Assembly (NCBI RefSeq): GCF_954871325.1
Contig: NC_088776.1
Span: 10,292,052 to 10,356,051, forward strand
DNA from: Gordionus sp. m RMFG-2023
Lineage: Eukaryota; Nematomorpha; Gordioida; Chordodea; Parachordodidae
Direction: 5' to 3'
Length of the DNA stretch: 64,000 nucleotides
A program made the position numbers and the translations under genes. A model generated the notes under the pieces. It saw only the letters and a list, made by a program, of their open reading frames with translations, searched no databases and was not told where the DNA came from. Numbering within the stretch: the stretch's first letter is position 1; every line of letters starts with the position of its first letter. Positions 37,228 through 48,900 of this stretch are shown here, in pieces.

Positions 37228-38215
37228 ATACAGGCCAAATAAAAATATACTCGAGCCAATATTAGCCTTAAAAATAACGATTCAGAAATGCTGTAAATAT
37301 AATATACCAGCCTAATTTACTTTTATAGATTTCAGCAGAGCCTTTGACAATATTAACCACGAGGCACTATGGGAATCACTGTCAGAATGTGGGATTGAAC
37401 CTAACATCATCCTCATACTAAAAAACCACTACTCAAAACTAGTTGCGTGTTTTAAAATAAATGATAAAATATCCCCTTGCTTTAGAATTATAAAAGGAGT
37501 AAAACAAGGCTTCACTCTATCGCCACTCTTATTCAACATTATAATAAATAAAGTCATAAACGAAGCACTGGGTACGATCTAGTGGATTTAGGATTTAATA
37601 ATTCCATATCTTTTGTCAACAGAATAGTATCATATGCTGATGACAAAGTTGTAATCTCCAGGAGTATAGATGAAACCAAAAACTTGTTATACCTACTAGA
37701 GATTTTAAGTCAAAGAGTTGGACTTGAAATAAATTTCAACAAAACTTTTATTCTCCCCTCCCCAAATGTTCCATCGCCAGATAATCTTACATTTGGAGGA
37801 AATGCAATTAAGTTTGTGAACAAATTTAAATACTTAGGTATAACACTAGATAACAAAGGCAGTGGAAAAGAGGAAATGATGATCAGAATACAAAAGGCGA
37901 GGGGTGTCTTCTATAAGTACATGAAAGTTTGGAAAACCAAAGGGATCTCGGTTTTCACCAGACTGCGGATTTTTAACTCGACAATAGTTCTCATATATGG
38001 AGGGGACATATGGGAAATTACCAAAACAGAAAACAGACATCTTCAATCATTCATTAACAATTGCCTTCGCACAATAAATGGTATCTTCTACCCACGAATC
38101 TCGAACTCAAATCTCTGGATAAAGTCAAATCATTATCCAATACATATAACTTTAAAAAAACGCCTAATACAGTTCATAGCTCACATAATAAGAAACTCTG
38201 ACCATAATCAATCCC
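37228..38215 (+). pseudogene. LINE reverse-transcriptase catalytic and thumb region
   Basis: From 37330 the frame reads IDFSRAFDNINHEALWESLS, then KGVKQGFTLSPLLFNIIINK. In the 230-codon frame at 37582-38274, VSYADDKVVIS holds the YADD catalytic motif (37630-37650), followed by GLEINFNKTFILPS, FKYLGITLDNKGSGKEEM, IYGGDIWEITK and RLIQFIAHIIRNSD, a normal order for APE-type LINEs. There is a frame break near 37570. At about 38190-38217 the sequence switches to an inverted RT segment, and the last residues of the 230-codon frame come from that antisense part. Confidence 0.85.
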
Positions 38216-38712
38216 ACATTCTGACAGTGATTCCCATAGTGCCTCGTGGTTTACATTGTCAAAGGCTCTGCTGAAATCTATAAAAGTGAAGTAGGCCAGT
38301 ATTTTATATTTACAGCATTTCTGAATCGTTATTTTTAAGGCTATTGGCTCTAGTATATTTTTATTTGGCCTGTATGCGCAAATATATTTAAGGAAAAGAT
38401 GTGGTGTAGAAGACAAGATTCTGTTTTTTATGAGGATCATAAAGATTTTTGAGACACAGGAAGTTAGGGCAATAGTTCGGTAATCTGTGAATTTTAGTGG
38501 GTTTTTGATTTTTGGGGAATTACATAGGAAGGATTTGTTACATTCCTCTGGAGTATTACTGCTTACCCATTTTGTTGAAGAGGGTAAATAAGAAGGACGA
38601 TATTGTCACGGGTGCAATTTTCATGTATTCTGCAGAAATGTTATCAAACCCTGGCGCTTTGTTTTTGCGTAATTTCGTTTATGGAGAAGCCAGATGGGGT
38701 TGGGACAGGGTT
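38174..38712 (-). pseudogene. LINE reverse-transcriptase N-terminal segment, inverted copy
   Basis: The minus-strand frame at 38174-38440 is nearly the same protein as 33358-33624, with RILSSTPHLFLKYICAYRPN and FTFIDFSRAFDNVNHEALWE. Further towards 38712 it continues through the inverse of the NKAPGFDN segment. It overlaps in content with the start of the plus-strand segment at 37330, so the arm has two overlapping pieces of the same RT joined tail to tail. Confidence 0.82.
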
Positions 38713-38715
38713 GAT

Positions 38716-38905
38716 TTTTTCGAAATGGTGTGCGTACAAGTACGTGCGGCTTGCCCACAAACGTGTAGAGGGCTCCTCATATTTTTACTTTTACACCCAA
38801 ATTAAATTATTCCATTAGATGGAAATGAGGAAAACCTAGTGTAGTTCTGTTTAACCTTCAACGCTAGAGGGCAAAAGCGCTATATATCACGTATCGCGTA
38901 CGTAT
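38716..38905. repeat. Dispersed repeat, inverted partner of 6871-7062
   Basis: Starts where the palindrome arm ends. Shares AACGCTAGAGGGCAAAAGCG, CTATATATCACGTATCGCG-like and CACAAACGTGTAGAGGGCTC-like blocks with 6871-7062 read in reverse. Possibly the 5' leader of the inverted LINE; unproven. Confidence 0.7.
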
Positions 38906-38949
38906 ATTTATTTGTATTTTATAACTTTATCTTCTTATTTTTTTAAGAA

Positions 38950-39780
38950 TATATTTTTTTTCTTATTATGATGTATAAATTTCTAACTAAATTTACATTT
39001 TATATAGAAAAAATTGATTCAATATTTTTTTTTATATAAGATATAATACTAACTTGACTGGGTATTTAAATGAAAATTTGGACCTGGAGCATTATTATTG
39101 TAATATCTTGATGTAAAATTATCTTAATTATTAGAATCATTATTACTGTTTTTATTATACCCTTTATTATAACCAAATCGGAGATCATAGAATTGAGAAT
39201 AATTTTAGTCATATCAGATTAGAAAAATAAATTCTGATATTTGCTATTTTAAATGTTGGGAAAGTTTATTTTGGTTAAAAAAATTTATTCCGACAGACCA
39301 AAATTAAATGATTTGTTTTTATCTTATTTTGGTAATCATAATATAAATATCAAAAAACGAAATCTTCTATGGAAACTTGACGATCAGAACCTGTTTGCTA
39401 ATAAACTGACTTCATTGGGGGCCAAATGTAGTTAAATGTTGATGCCATTGACAGGAGATTGAGGTATCAATTTATATCTTGCATGGATTTCCCTAATCCT
39501 GAAAGAGATATTTGAACACAATATCTGGAGGGTATAGGTAAAGAAGGGAAACTTATTTCTTTCAAATTGTGTCAGATCAAGCAGATTTGTAAAATGATAA
39601 TGAAGTTAGACACAAATGTCGCTAAAGTATCAAAACAATATTCTGGTTACAATTATAATAAAGGGCATAATTTAAGCAGTTATGATTCTACTAATAAATA
39701 AAATAAAGGTAATTTTAACATTAAAGGTACCAACAATAGAATTGGTTCCAGCATATCTATAAATTTATTATACATATTTT
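38950..39780. other. Gag-like, Asn-rich coding relics in inverted arrangement
   Basis: On the plus strand, 39253-39435 gives KKIYSDRPKLNDLFLSYFGN and continues, after a frame change near 39435, as LNVDAIDRRLRYQFISCMDF. A tail rich in Tyr, Asn, Lys and Gly follows (GYNYNKGHNLSSYDSTNK, about 39640-39700). On the minus strand, about 39050-39200 gives a similar tail (FGYNKGYNKNSNNDSNN). The sequence looks protein-coding in origin, perhaps a retroelement gag, but I cannot name a family. Frame breaks show it is not functional. Confidence 0.45.
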
Positions 39781-39917
39781 TTTATTTAAAAACAAATTAT
39801 AGTTACCAAGGTTTGATGACCCTAAAGAATTATATAACAAATTTATTGGCTATATATCAAAATACAAAAAAGATAGATAAATAACATAGCTATAAATTTT
39901 GCACAAAATTATTTAAA

Positions 39918-40181
39918 ATGGCTGGTTGGAAAATGGAAGCTTATAGAGCTGCCTTGTATATATTTTTTCCAATAAGTGTGTTTTATTTTTCCAATTTGCC
40001 ATGGGTAGTTGACATTTGGCAAAACACATTTAGAGGTGAAGTTGAAAGATACAAAGATACCGATAGTGCCAAACAATTAAAGAAATTTATTAGTACAAGT
40101 GATAAAAATATTAAAACAAAAAAATGGGAAACTCTTATCAAAGAACATATACAAAAGAACAATAATAGAACTGACAATTAG
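39918..40181 (+). CDS. PET100: PET100-like cytochrome c oxidase assembly factor, single exon
   Basis: 87 codons, ATG in the context AAAATGG, stop TAG at 40179. The N-terminus MAGWKMEAYRAALYIFFPIS followed by VFYFSN matches the PET100 pattern: a short polar start, (L/M)E-(I/A)-(F/Y)R, then one hydrophobic segment with an FP pair and W/F-x-SN at its end (residues about 9-28). The rest is charged and lysine-rich. PET100 proteins (about 73 residues in human, from memory) sit in the mitochondrial inner membrane and help assemble complex IV with COX subunits VIIa, VIIc and VIII. The extra length is at the C-terminus. There is no intron and no frame damage, although both sides are transposon debris. 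Another small single-span mitochondrial protein is possible but less likely. Confidence 0.82.
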   Translation: MAGWKMEAYRAALYIFFPISVFYFSNLPWVVDIWQNTFRGEVERYKDTDSAKQLKKFISTSDKNIKTKKWETLIKEHIQKNNNRTDN

Positions 40182-43100
40182 CAAAGTTTTGACAAATATT
40201 CAAATATATTTCAATTTTGCCTTATAATCTTCCAACAAATTACAACTTATCATAATTATGCCTCAATTATTTTTTGTAAATGCTTTAAAGTATTTTGAAA
40301 TTCTCTGATTTATGTTAATTATATTATCTCCCTTGATTCATATTAGCCTAAGTACAAAAAGAGGACATGTTATATATGATGATAATTATAAATAGAAATT
40401 TTTTCCTATAAATATCAATATATTTTAATTTTGTAAATAATGACAGTGACTATTTTATATAATAAATAATATAAATTTTTTTTAAAATACATGATTCATT
40501 CGATTTATCAACTTTTCGATATTGTATATAAAATGGTATTATCAAAAACTTGAAAAGGGGAATTTTTAATTTTATTTAAAAAAATTTGTGAGTCCCCTAA
40601 TTTACTAAAATCTTGACCCCCTTACCCTCCTGCTCCTATTATAGAGAATAAGATAGTTATTTTTACTAAAAGGAAAACAAATAATACTGTTTTATTTTTC
40701 AAATATAATATACAGGGTAAAAAAAAGCATGCTTAAAAATCTCTTAGAAAGTCTGAGACACCCAAAGATTAAATTTTAACAAAACATTATGATAATTTAA
40801 AATATTAAAAACGATCATTACATAAACGGATAGGACTACAAGTTTTCCCCCCAAAAAATTATATTTTAAAATATTAATGGGCGGGCTTCTAATGTAATGG
40901 CTTTAATTTTGCCACCTATTTTTTTTAAAAAAAACGTAAAATTTGGTATGACATATGTCCAAAGGAAGATATAACGATTGTTAGAAAAAATAATAATTAA
41001 TTTAGAGTATTTAATTATTTTTGTTTTGTTTTGGGAAAATCAACTCGAAATAACATTTTTTTTGGAAAGGATGAGACGCATCTGATATCTCATTAAAGAT
41101 TTACCTAAAGCCAAAGTGTGAATTATAAAATTCTGTGATAATAAAGATTTTCTAACATCATATTGGTAGATTATATTTAAAGACAGGCCCGTGATATCGT
41201 CATAAGCAGAGCAGACACCATGCCCATCAAAATGTCATCGTTTTTAGGGCCGCAAAATGTTTAATTTTATGGGGAAAAAATGCTCTATTTAATATTTATA
41301 AGGAAATTAATGTTAAACTATAAGGAAATATTGGCCATATTTGGAAATATAATTCATTCTATACAAGGTTTATAATGGTTAAATTGCATTAGTTTTTTAT
41401 ATATTAAAATCGATAAAAAAATTATAAATTCTTTAATTATTTTTTGATTTTTTTAAAAAATTAATATTGACATGTCTTGTCCCATATCTTGATAAAACAA
41501 AATTTGAATTATTTTTTAGTTTTATTAAAATTTCCTTTTTTCAATTAAAATCTGAGTTTTGAAATCTAGGAGGCACTCATTGGATATTTTAATTCGTTTT
41601 CCTTTAAGATAAAAAATATTATTTACACCATAGTCCTTTTAATAAATAAGCTTTATGAGTTGGTATATTTTCAATTAACCTCAGCTAAATTAAGTTATTT
41701 TAATTATGCTATATATTTCACCATTAGATGTTTAATTTAATATATATTATACTAGTTTCAGACCCTTAAAAAATGCAAACTAGATAAATAATACAGTTTT
41801 ATTGAATTGAATTGTTAAAACGTACTATATAATCTTTTATTTCATATGTTACAAAGAATTTGAAAAAATGGGAAAAGGAAACAAATTAGATTCTATACTG
41901 AGAAATGAAAAAGGTGAGAAGTTAAATTTTCAAAAAGGGGCTCTTTTAAAACTAAACGGTATATATGCCACATCTGAAAATGCGAGAAATAATCGATAAT
42001 GAACTTTGAGAACACATTGATATGATTGAATTTTTTAATGTATTGCTCGATCTAGCGAAGATTTGGTTCGAAAAATGTTTTCAGCTGTTAAAATCTTTCA
42101 ATCATTTTAGGTGTCTATTCGATATAACTACGTTGTTAAATTCACCTACGAAACTAAAAGAATATAATCAATTAAATATTTTATATATGAATCAAGATTC
42201 GTTGAAAAAAGATATTAATGTTTATTAGATCTATTAGCTGAAATAAAAATACAATATTAAGAAATTTATAATGTAAGCAGACCATAAACGTCCTTTAAAA
42301 ATCTTGCGCTATATTTACACTAATATGTTAAATGAAACCATGCCAAATATATCTTGTTTTCAAGGATTAATATAACTACTCCCATTACCTTCGCATCGGC
42401 TTAACACAGCTTCTCGTTCAAATTTATTAAGACTTATTTAAAAGGCTGCACGGCGTAAGACTTCCTAATTTCAATCCCTATGGCATTGCATCCTAGTTGT
42501 ACTGATATCCGCTTTTGCAAATAAAAAAACGGGAATAAATGTTTAAGCTTTTAGTTTTTAACGATTATATGATAAGCCTGGGATTTAATACACCTAGCTT
42601 TTATGCGTTACTCATATTTGTGAAATAAAATTTTCCAAATTACATGCTTTTAGGTTGACCAGAATACAAAAATTTAAAAATAAGCTTTAATTGTGGTAAG
42701 GGGGGCCAAAAGTCTCGGTACGGCGCTGTTTAAGGAGTGTGCGGGATATTAAAGTTATCATTTCCCTAAGGATTGTGGAGTAATAGAACGTTTTTTTCCC
42801 TCCAAAAAATTGTTCATTCACTTCCTGGAATAATTTATAAAATATGAGTGTAAAAATAGGTTTCCAAATCAATATTTTCAAAATGTGTTATATTTCATCA
42901 ATATATATATGAATACAAAGTTTATATTACTCGAATAATTAAAATTTATAGAATATAAAAAAAATTTCCCTTCATCAATGTTTAAGTTACCGGGTTCTGA
43001 TAAAGGAACACATTTCTAAAGAAAAAAGAGATTCTTTTTTAAAAAAATGAGGTTTAATTTTTTTATTTAGAGTAAATAAAAAAAAAATTAACTCAAAAAA

Positions 43101-45930
43101 TTCATAAAAAATTTATTTTACAAAATTGTCTGATTTGAAAAAAAAATCATAGCTCTTAGTATAATCCTGATTAAATAAGAATCTTTTAAAAAGCATTTCA
43201 AAATATTTGCTAAATTTTCAAAATTATGTGGTTGTGAGGGGGAGGGGAGTGAATATATTTATCGGGATAAAAGTTGGATTCCCCTCCGTACTTACAACCA
43301 GAATGAGGGATATCAGAAAGAACTTGCTACGTTTATTTTTCATCACATCAGATAAAGGTCACATTTACCTCAACTCGTGCTTACCTTATTAGACAATAAG
43401 TAATGAATGCGCTTAACCCTTTCAAATGTGGTAATACAAATTGGAAACCACTTATAAAATATTCAATTTAAACTTAATTTTCAGATTATCTTTACTGAAC
43501 ATCAAAATAATAAAATAAAAAATATTTTTAAACATTCTAATTTATTACATAACATAAGTTATATACTATTTAAATTTAAAACAGGAATGAAACCAATATG
43601 CCATTTTTTATTTTATTTCCAATGTTCAAATTAAATTTGATGTATTTAATTAAAGCTATAAGATGTAGCTTCAGTCAATCCATGTTCTTTGCAATTTTTT
43701 TCTTAATTGATACGCCTCCTCATATGGTTGGAAGGATGTGGTATTGGGAATTTTTTTTTCGCATCGGAGGTTAAAACATTTCGCACTTATGATTTACCCC
43801 TTATTCACCCTTAGCGCGAATTTTCAGTGGAGTATAAAAAATAGCTGTATTTCTCGCCGAGAATTCGATTGAGGGGTTAAGAACTTATGTTATATTATTA
43901 AATATATTTTTCAATAATTCATAATATATTATTTATTTAGCGATAATGACTTCGGGCAACGATAAAAGTTTCACTACGATCAGGTTGGCCGAAATAAATA
44001 ATTTCAAACATTTCGCTTTGCAATAAGTTTCGCTGAGGATTATTGGGTGAAGATGTCGATCATCCCTTATATTTTACATAAAGTGTTTATCATGCCGTTT
44101 ACAAAGGTTAGAGTTTCGAAAAATTTTAAACATATAAATCTTCATATCACTGCTCTCCTTGCTATTTAAACTGTTTGTTTTAAACAATAGGCATGAAAGG
44201 CTTCATTTATTTTTCTCGTTAGACGAACCCTAACATTCCTTGATTTCGAAAAGGGATCATCAGAAAAGAAAAAAGGTATTATATTGCTCTGGAGAATTTC
44301 TATAATTAAGAACCCATTGTAATCCTCTTTTTTTAATTATTGTAAATTTAAATAGTAGTTTTTTTAACCTAGATTAAAGTGCAAATTAGGTACTATAATG
44401 ATAAATAAATATTTTATAAAATGAATATTCCATTTTACCTATTCTCGTTTGGTATATTATAGCAGATATATATTTCTCCTATAATCGACTGTCACTCACA
44501 AATAAAATCCTGGGTGCTTGCATGATTTATTTAAGACATCATCTCTTTTAAAATTTGTCTTATAAGGTTTATTTAAAATTGTTATTTAATGAGGATTGAA
44601 GTTAAGATCTATAAATTATTCCTTGAATAATAGTCCTAATAACTATAATTTCAAGCCAAATTTTTCATTATTTCCTTAATTATAATCACATATATTTTTA
44701 TCTAATGATTTTCTATGCCTCATTTAACAATATGTTATAATATACACATTATGCAACTAAATTAGAAAGAAAAAAATAATTTATTAAAGGGACGTCATTT
44801 ATGCAGCAGTTTTCTATTTAATTCTATAAGGTAAATTTTTTAAACATAAATAAATAATAATATTTCGTTTAAATTGAATAGAAATTTAAAAATATATATA
44901 AAAAAAAATTGCGAATAGATATAACGTGAGATAAAAAAATACAAGCCAGCTGTAGGTCATTATGTGGTTTGTATGTTGACTAATCGTCTTATTTATCATA
45001 TGCACATTAATGTCCTTTAATAGACGTGCAAACTTTAGAATGGCGCTACAGCTGATTCCTATATGGATCTTTTAATAAATGAATCATCAATCTAGTAGTA
45101 AATATCAGAGACCTGCAGAGGTACCATTTGCACCGCCCGGTTTTTTAAAAATATATTATTTTTAATTTTTATAGATAATAATGGCGTTAATATATTCGGT
45201 TTTAATATATAGGCCTAAATATTTCTTTTAAAAAATATTTTAGGCCTGGTCCAGGTATATTTTAAAAAAATTAAAATAAATTGCAAGTATTTAATTTTCA
45301 ATCAGATTCTAAAAAAATAAAGTCATCTGGTGTTTTTTTTATAATATAAAAATATATTATATGAAAATATTATTTTTTATACATTTTGAATCTTATCTTT
45401 TCAACAAAGAAATATGCATATCTATAGATATTATTCAAGAGGATATTATATTATAGCGATTACAATTTATATAATATTAAATTTTAAAATAAGATTTTAA
45501 GATCCCCATTGCTAAATTTAGATACTTTATATAAATAATAAGATGTGTATTTAAATTGAGAGCAATCGGGCAACTTTCCCCGAAAACAATCACCCGCCCT
45601 GTCATAAATAATATTTTTTGCCAAAAAAGCAATTTTCTAATATTGCTAATTTATATTTGATTACCCTTTTTAAACATATTTTAATAGCCCATTTCTATCT
45701 CCTCGAGAATTTTTGTTTTGCCAAGCTATTTTTGATTATAATTTAAACTCAAAATATCTACTTAATTTAAAAATAAATTATATTGACTCTATTTAATTTG
45801 AGATCTAAACACAATATCTGTATTATTGTAAATATATAATAGTTTTCCCTAACTAAATCAATATCAATAAATGTATATACATTTTCATTAAACAAATAAA
45901 ATAATTTATGTTAATAAATAAATTTAAGAT
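40182..45930. other. AT-rich intergenic stretch between the PET100-like and GPKOW-like genes
   Basis: No gene recognised. A repeat block at about 40812-40858 matches 13305-13365. A 68-codon frame at 42022-42228 (FFNVLLDLAKIWFEKCFQLL near its start) looks more protein-like than its surroundings and could be transposon-derived, but I cannot place it. The frames at 42687-42881 and 43207-43392 show nothing recognisable. A small inverted-repeat element lies at 44944-45056. A CAGAGGTACCATTTGC motif at 45116, followed by GC-rich then AT-rich sequence, resembles one end of a hAT relic. Confidence 0.5.
44944..45056. repeat. Possible miniature inverted-repeat element, about 113 bp
   Basis: CCAGCTGTAGGTCATTATG near 44946 is mirrored by GAATGGCGCTACAGCTGATT near 45037, giving imperfect inverted ends CAGCTGTAG(G/C)(T/G)(C)CATT. 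No target duplication could be confirmed, so the class is unknown. Confidence 0.4.
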
Positions 45931-45937
45931 GCATTTT

Positions 45938-48900
45938 TTAATCTGGACAATATTCACATACTGCATTGTAAGAAAATTCTTTTGCTGATATTTTTTCGCG
46001 TTTATTAATGATTCTTACAAGAGCCATTTGCTGTTTGCTATTTTTTTCAATCAATTGACCCACCTTAGATATAATTCATTTTTTAAATAAGAATAGTTGA
46101 TTAAATAAATAATTTTCTATTTATTATATATATATATATATCTAATTTGACTAAGGTAATGTATTTCGACCTCAAAGAAAGCTAAAATTAGAGAAGTCAT
46201 ATTTAATATATATATATATATCTAATTTGATCAAGGTAATGTATTTCGACCTCAAAGAAAGCTAAAATTAGAGAAGTCATATTTAATATATTTTTATAAA
46301 ATCATTGGAAACTTTTTTGACCTTAAATATGACTAGGTCATAAAAAAATGGTTAAAAGTCCAGTCATTTTGATATAAATTATATTTCAAATAAATTAGGA
46401 TGTATTTTTTGAAATTATTGGCCCGTCCAAATATTTTTATTCAATGAATATAAAACAAATAAAAAAATTAACTTATGGGGATGGGGTGATTTATGATTTA
46501 AATTCGTAATAATAACTTCATAATGCTATATTATATATATTCATTGATAAAATAACCATCCATATAAATTAGTCTTACATCCTTCACATACATTCCTTAA
46601 ATAATTCTAAAATTTTTAACAAATCATAAATTAGCAAAATATTCTTCAAGTAAATGATTCTGTCTTTCCTTTATTTTCTAAAAACTGGAGTATTTTTATA
46701 CGAGGTATGTTTGTTTTATTTTTATATGACATCATATTATATACTAACCGTTCCTGAATATTCGCCTTTAACTATCATAACTAACGCTTCGTTTCTGTCC
46801 GAGTGAATATTTTTTGGTATGACGGTTTCGAGCATTTTACGAGTTAAGTCTTTGACAATTTTGCCATCGTTATTCGATCCTTCATCGTTACTTATGAAAA
46901 TACCCGTGTAAGTGACTAATTTGAGGTCATCTTCCATAGATGGGGGAATTATTTTGGTGATGATTAACTCGAGAAGAAAAATTTTGGGAAAAATAAAAGA
47001 TGGGAGATATATTATATACAAGAATAAATGTTTAACCAAAAATATATAAGTAAGAGTTATTTTTATTACGAGATAATAAGAACTTTTAAGTTTTCAATTG
47101 TAAATTTTAGGTGGATGTAATTCACTTTACTTATGTTAAAATTGACTCTGATTGTGACTATCAAGTTGTAATAACGACTTTTAAAAAAAATTTAAGTGAT
47201 TAAACAGAAAATTTCATATTATTTAATATAATTATTAGTGTTGTTAAACGGCTCGATTTGATCCGATTTTTAAAAATGGCGAAATTAATTTTTATCCATA
47301 AAAATATTACGCAAGCCGGAAGACGTTTCTCAGAGGGATGGCACAAAGATTTGGACACCTATTAGCAGAATCTCAAGGCTTAGGCGATATTTTTTGACGA
47401 AAATTGAGCTAACCGTTTTTAAAATGCGGCTCAAATAGAGCCGTTTATAGCCACACTAATTATTATTATAATAAGATATCTTATCAAATAATTTTTTTTT
47501 ATAAAAATACTTTTTGTTTGTAATATTTGCCTTCTTTAAATTTGCGATCTATAATTCTGACTTTTAAATTCAGCCTAACCCAATCGTCTGAGGATTTAAA
47601 AGCATCATGGTTGGTCCTTTAAAAAAAATTCAAATTAATAATATAGCTTTCTAAATTGTAAGGGTATCCAGAAACGACTTATAAAAAATGTCTAAAATAT
47701 AACACAATGTCAGAGCCAGCCTGAATTGACATAAATAAAATTTAGGAATTTTTGAAATTCATTTAATGAAAGATTAATTTTATGAATCAAATTTTTAAAA
47801 AAATAGTTTTTAAATTATTTTCTGATAAAATAAAAATAAGCTTATTTTTTAATATTTTCCTTCATATTTTCAAACTTTTTAGGGAAAAAAAAATTAAGTT
47901 ATGCTTTAAACATATCAAGAGATTAAAATAAATTAAATATGGATAAATTCTACACTAATAGACAATTTCAATTATATTTAAAATTGAGAGATGTATTTTT
48001 TTTCAAAAATATTCTTCTAATTTTGCAGTCCTAAAACAAATTTGCTCCCCTAAAAATAGACATTTTTCTTGTTGCCTGGGCAAAGCCGGTAAAGTTAATG
48101 CCTCAAACTGGCTCTGGACAATGTAATATTTATTTCTACTGAAAAAAATATACCATAATTTAATATTTATAATATTTATTTCTACTGAAAAAAATATACC
48201 ATAATTTAATATTTATTTACATCGAAAAAAAATCTAAATAGCACAGCATAATATATATTTTTTCGAAAATATTGGAATGAATAAATTCTTATTTGACTCT
48301 AACGATTAAATTTTTTAAATTGGTGTCTAAAAATAGTGCTAATAATTTTTTTTCAAAAATACATTCAACAGGATGGCTTGATGTAAGTGAAACATTATAT
48401 TTAATAAATACAGTCATTTTAGGTTTGGGGTAAACATATAAAATGATAATGAGATAAATAATAAAGGTTTTGAAAAAAACGACAACCTATTTTTATGGTA
48501 ACATTCCAAAAAAGAATTAATTAGTTAAAATTATGTTATATTGATAATTTGTTTTGCAAAAATTTTACTAGTTACATCTTAAATGTCATAATATTTAAAA
48601 CTTTACGCGAATTCAATATAGCAAATATTATTGAAATCACTATTTCAAAATGAATTTAGGCCAAAACATTAATCGTGAATGCATTTCCGTGAAAAGCAGC
48701 CATTAATATTTTTTGAGATTTTACTAACTGGCTCAACTATAAATGCCTGATTGATTATATAAACCAACATGCTTTAAGGCGTATCTAGTTTTTAATAAAA
48801 TAAGCAAAATTTTTATATTTTCAATACTAATTTAAATTAGGCCTTATCAAATATTTTCACCGTATTACATTTGCTATAATGTACTCGCAGTAATATCTTT

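Larger units (their letters stand above)
36264..38712. repeat. Right arm of the large imperfect palindrome (about 2.45 kb)
   Basis: Reverse complement of 33066-35570. This arm keeps longer open frames, notably 37582-38274, so it may be nearer the original sequence. Confidence 0.9.

Noticed and set aside
46737-47039. 100-codon minus-strand open frame as a gene
   Set aside because: It is exon 9 of the GPKOW-like gene (46749-46967) plus intron read-through at both ends; the first residues are intronic.
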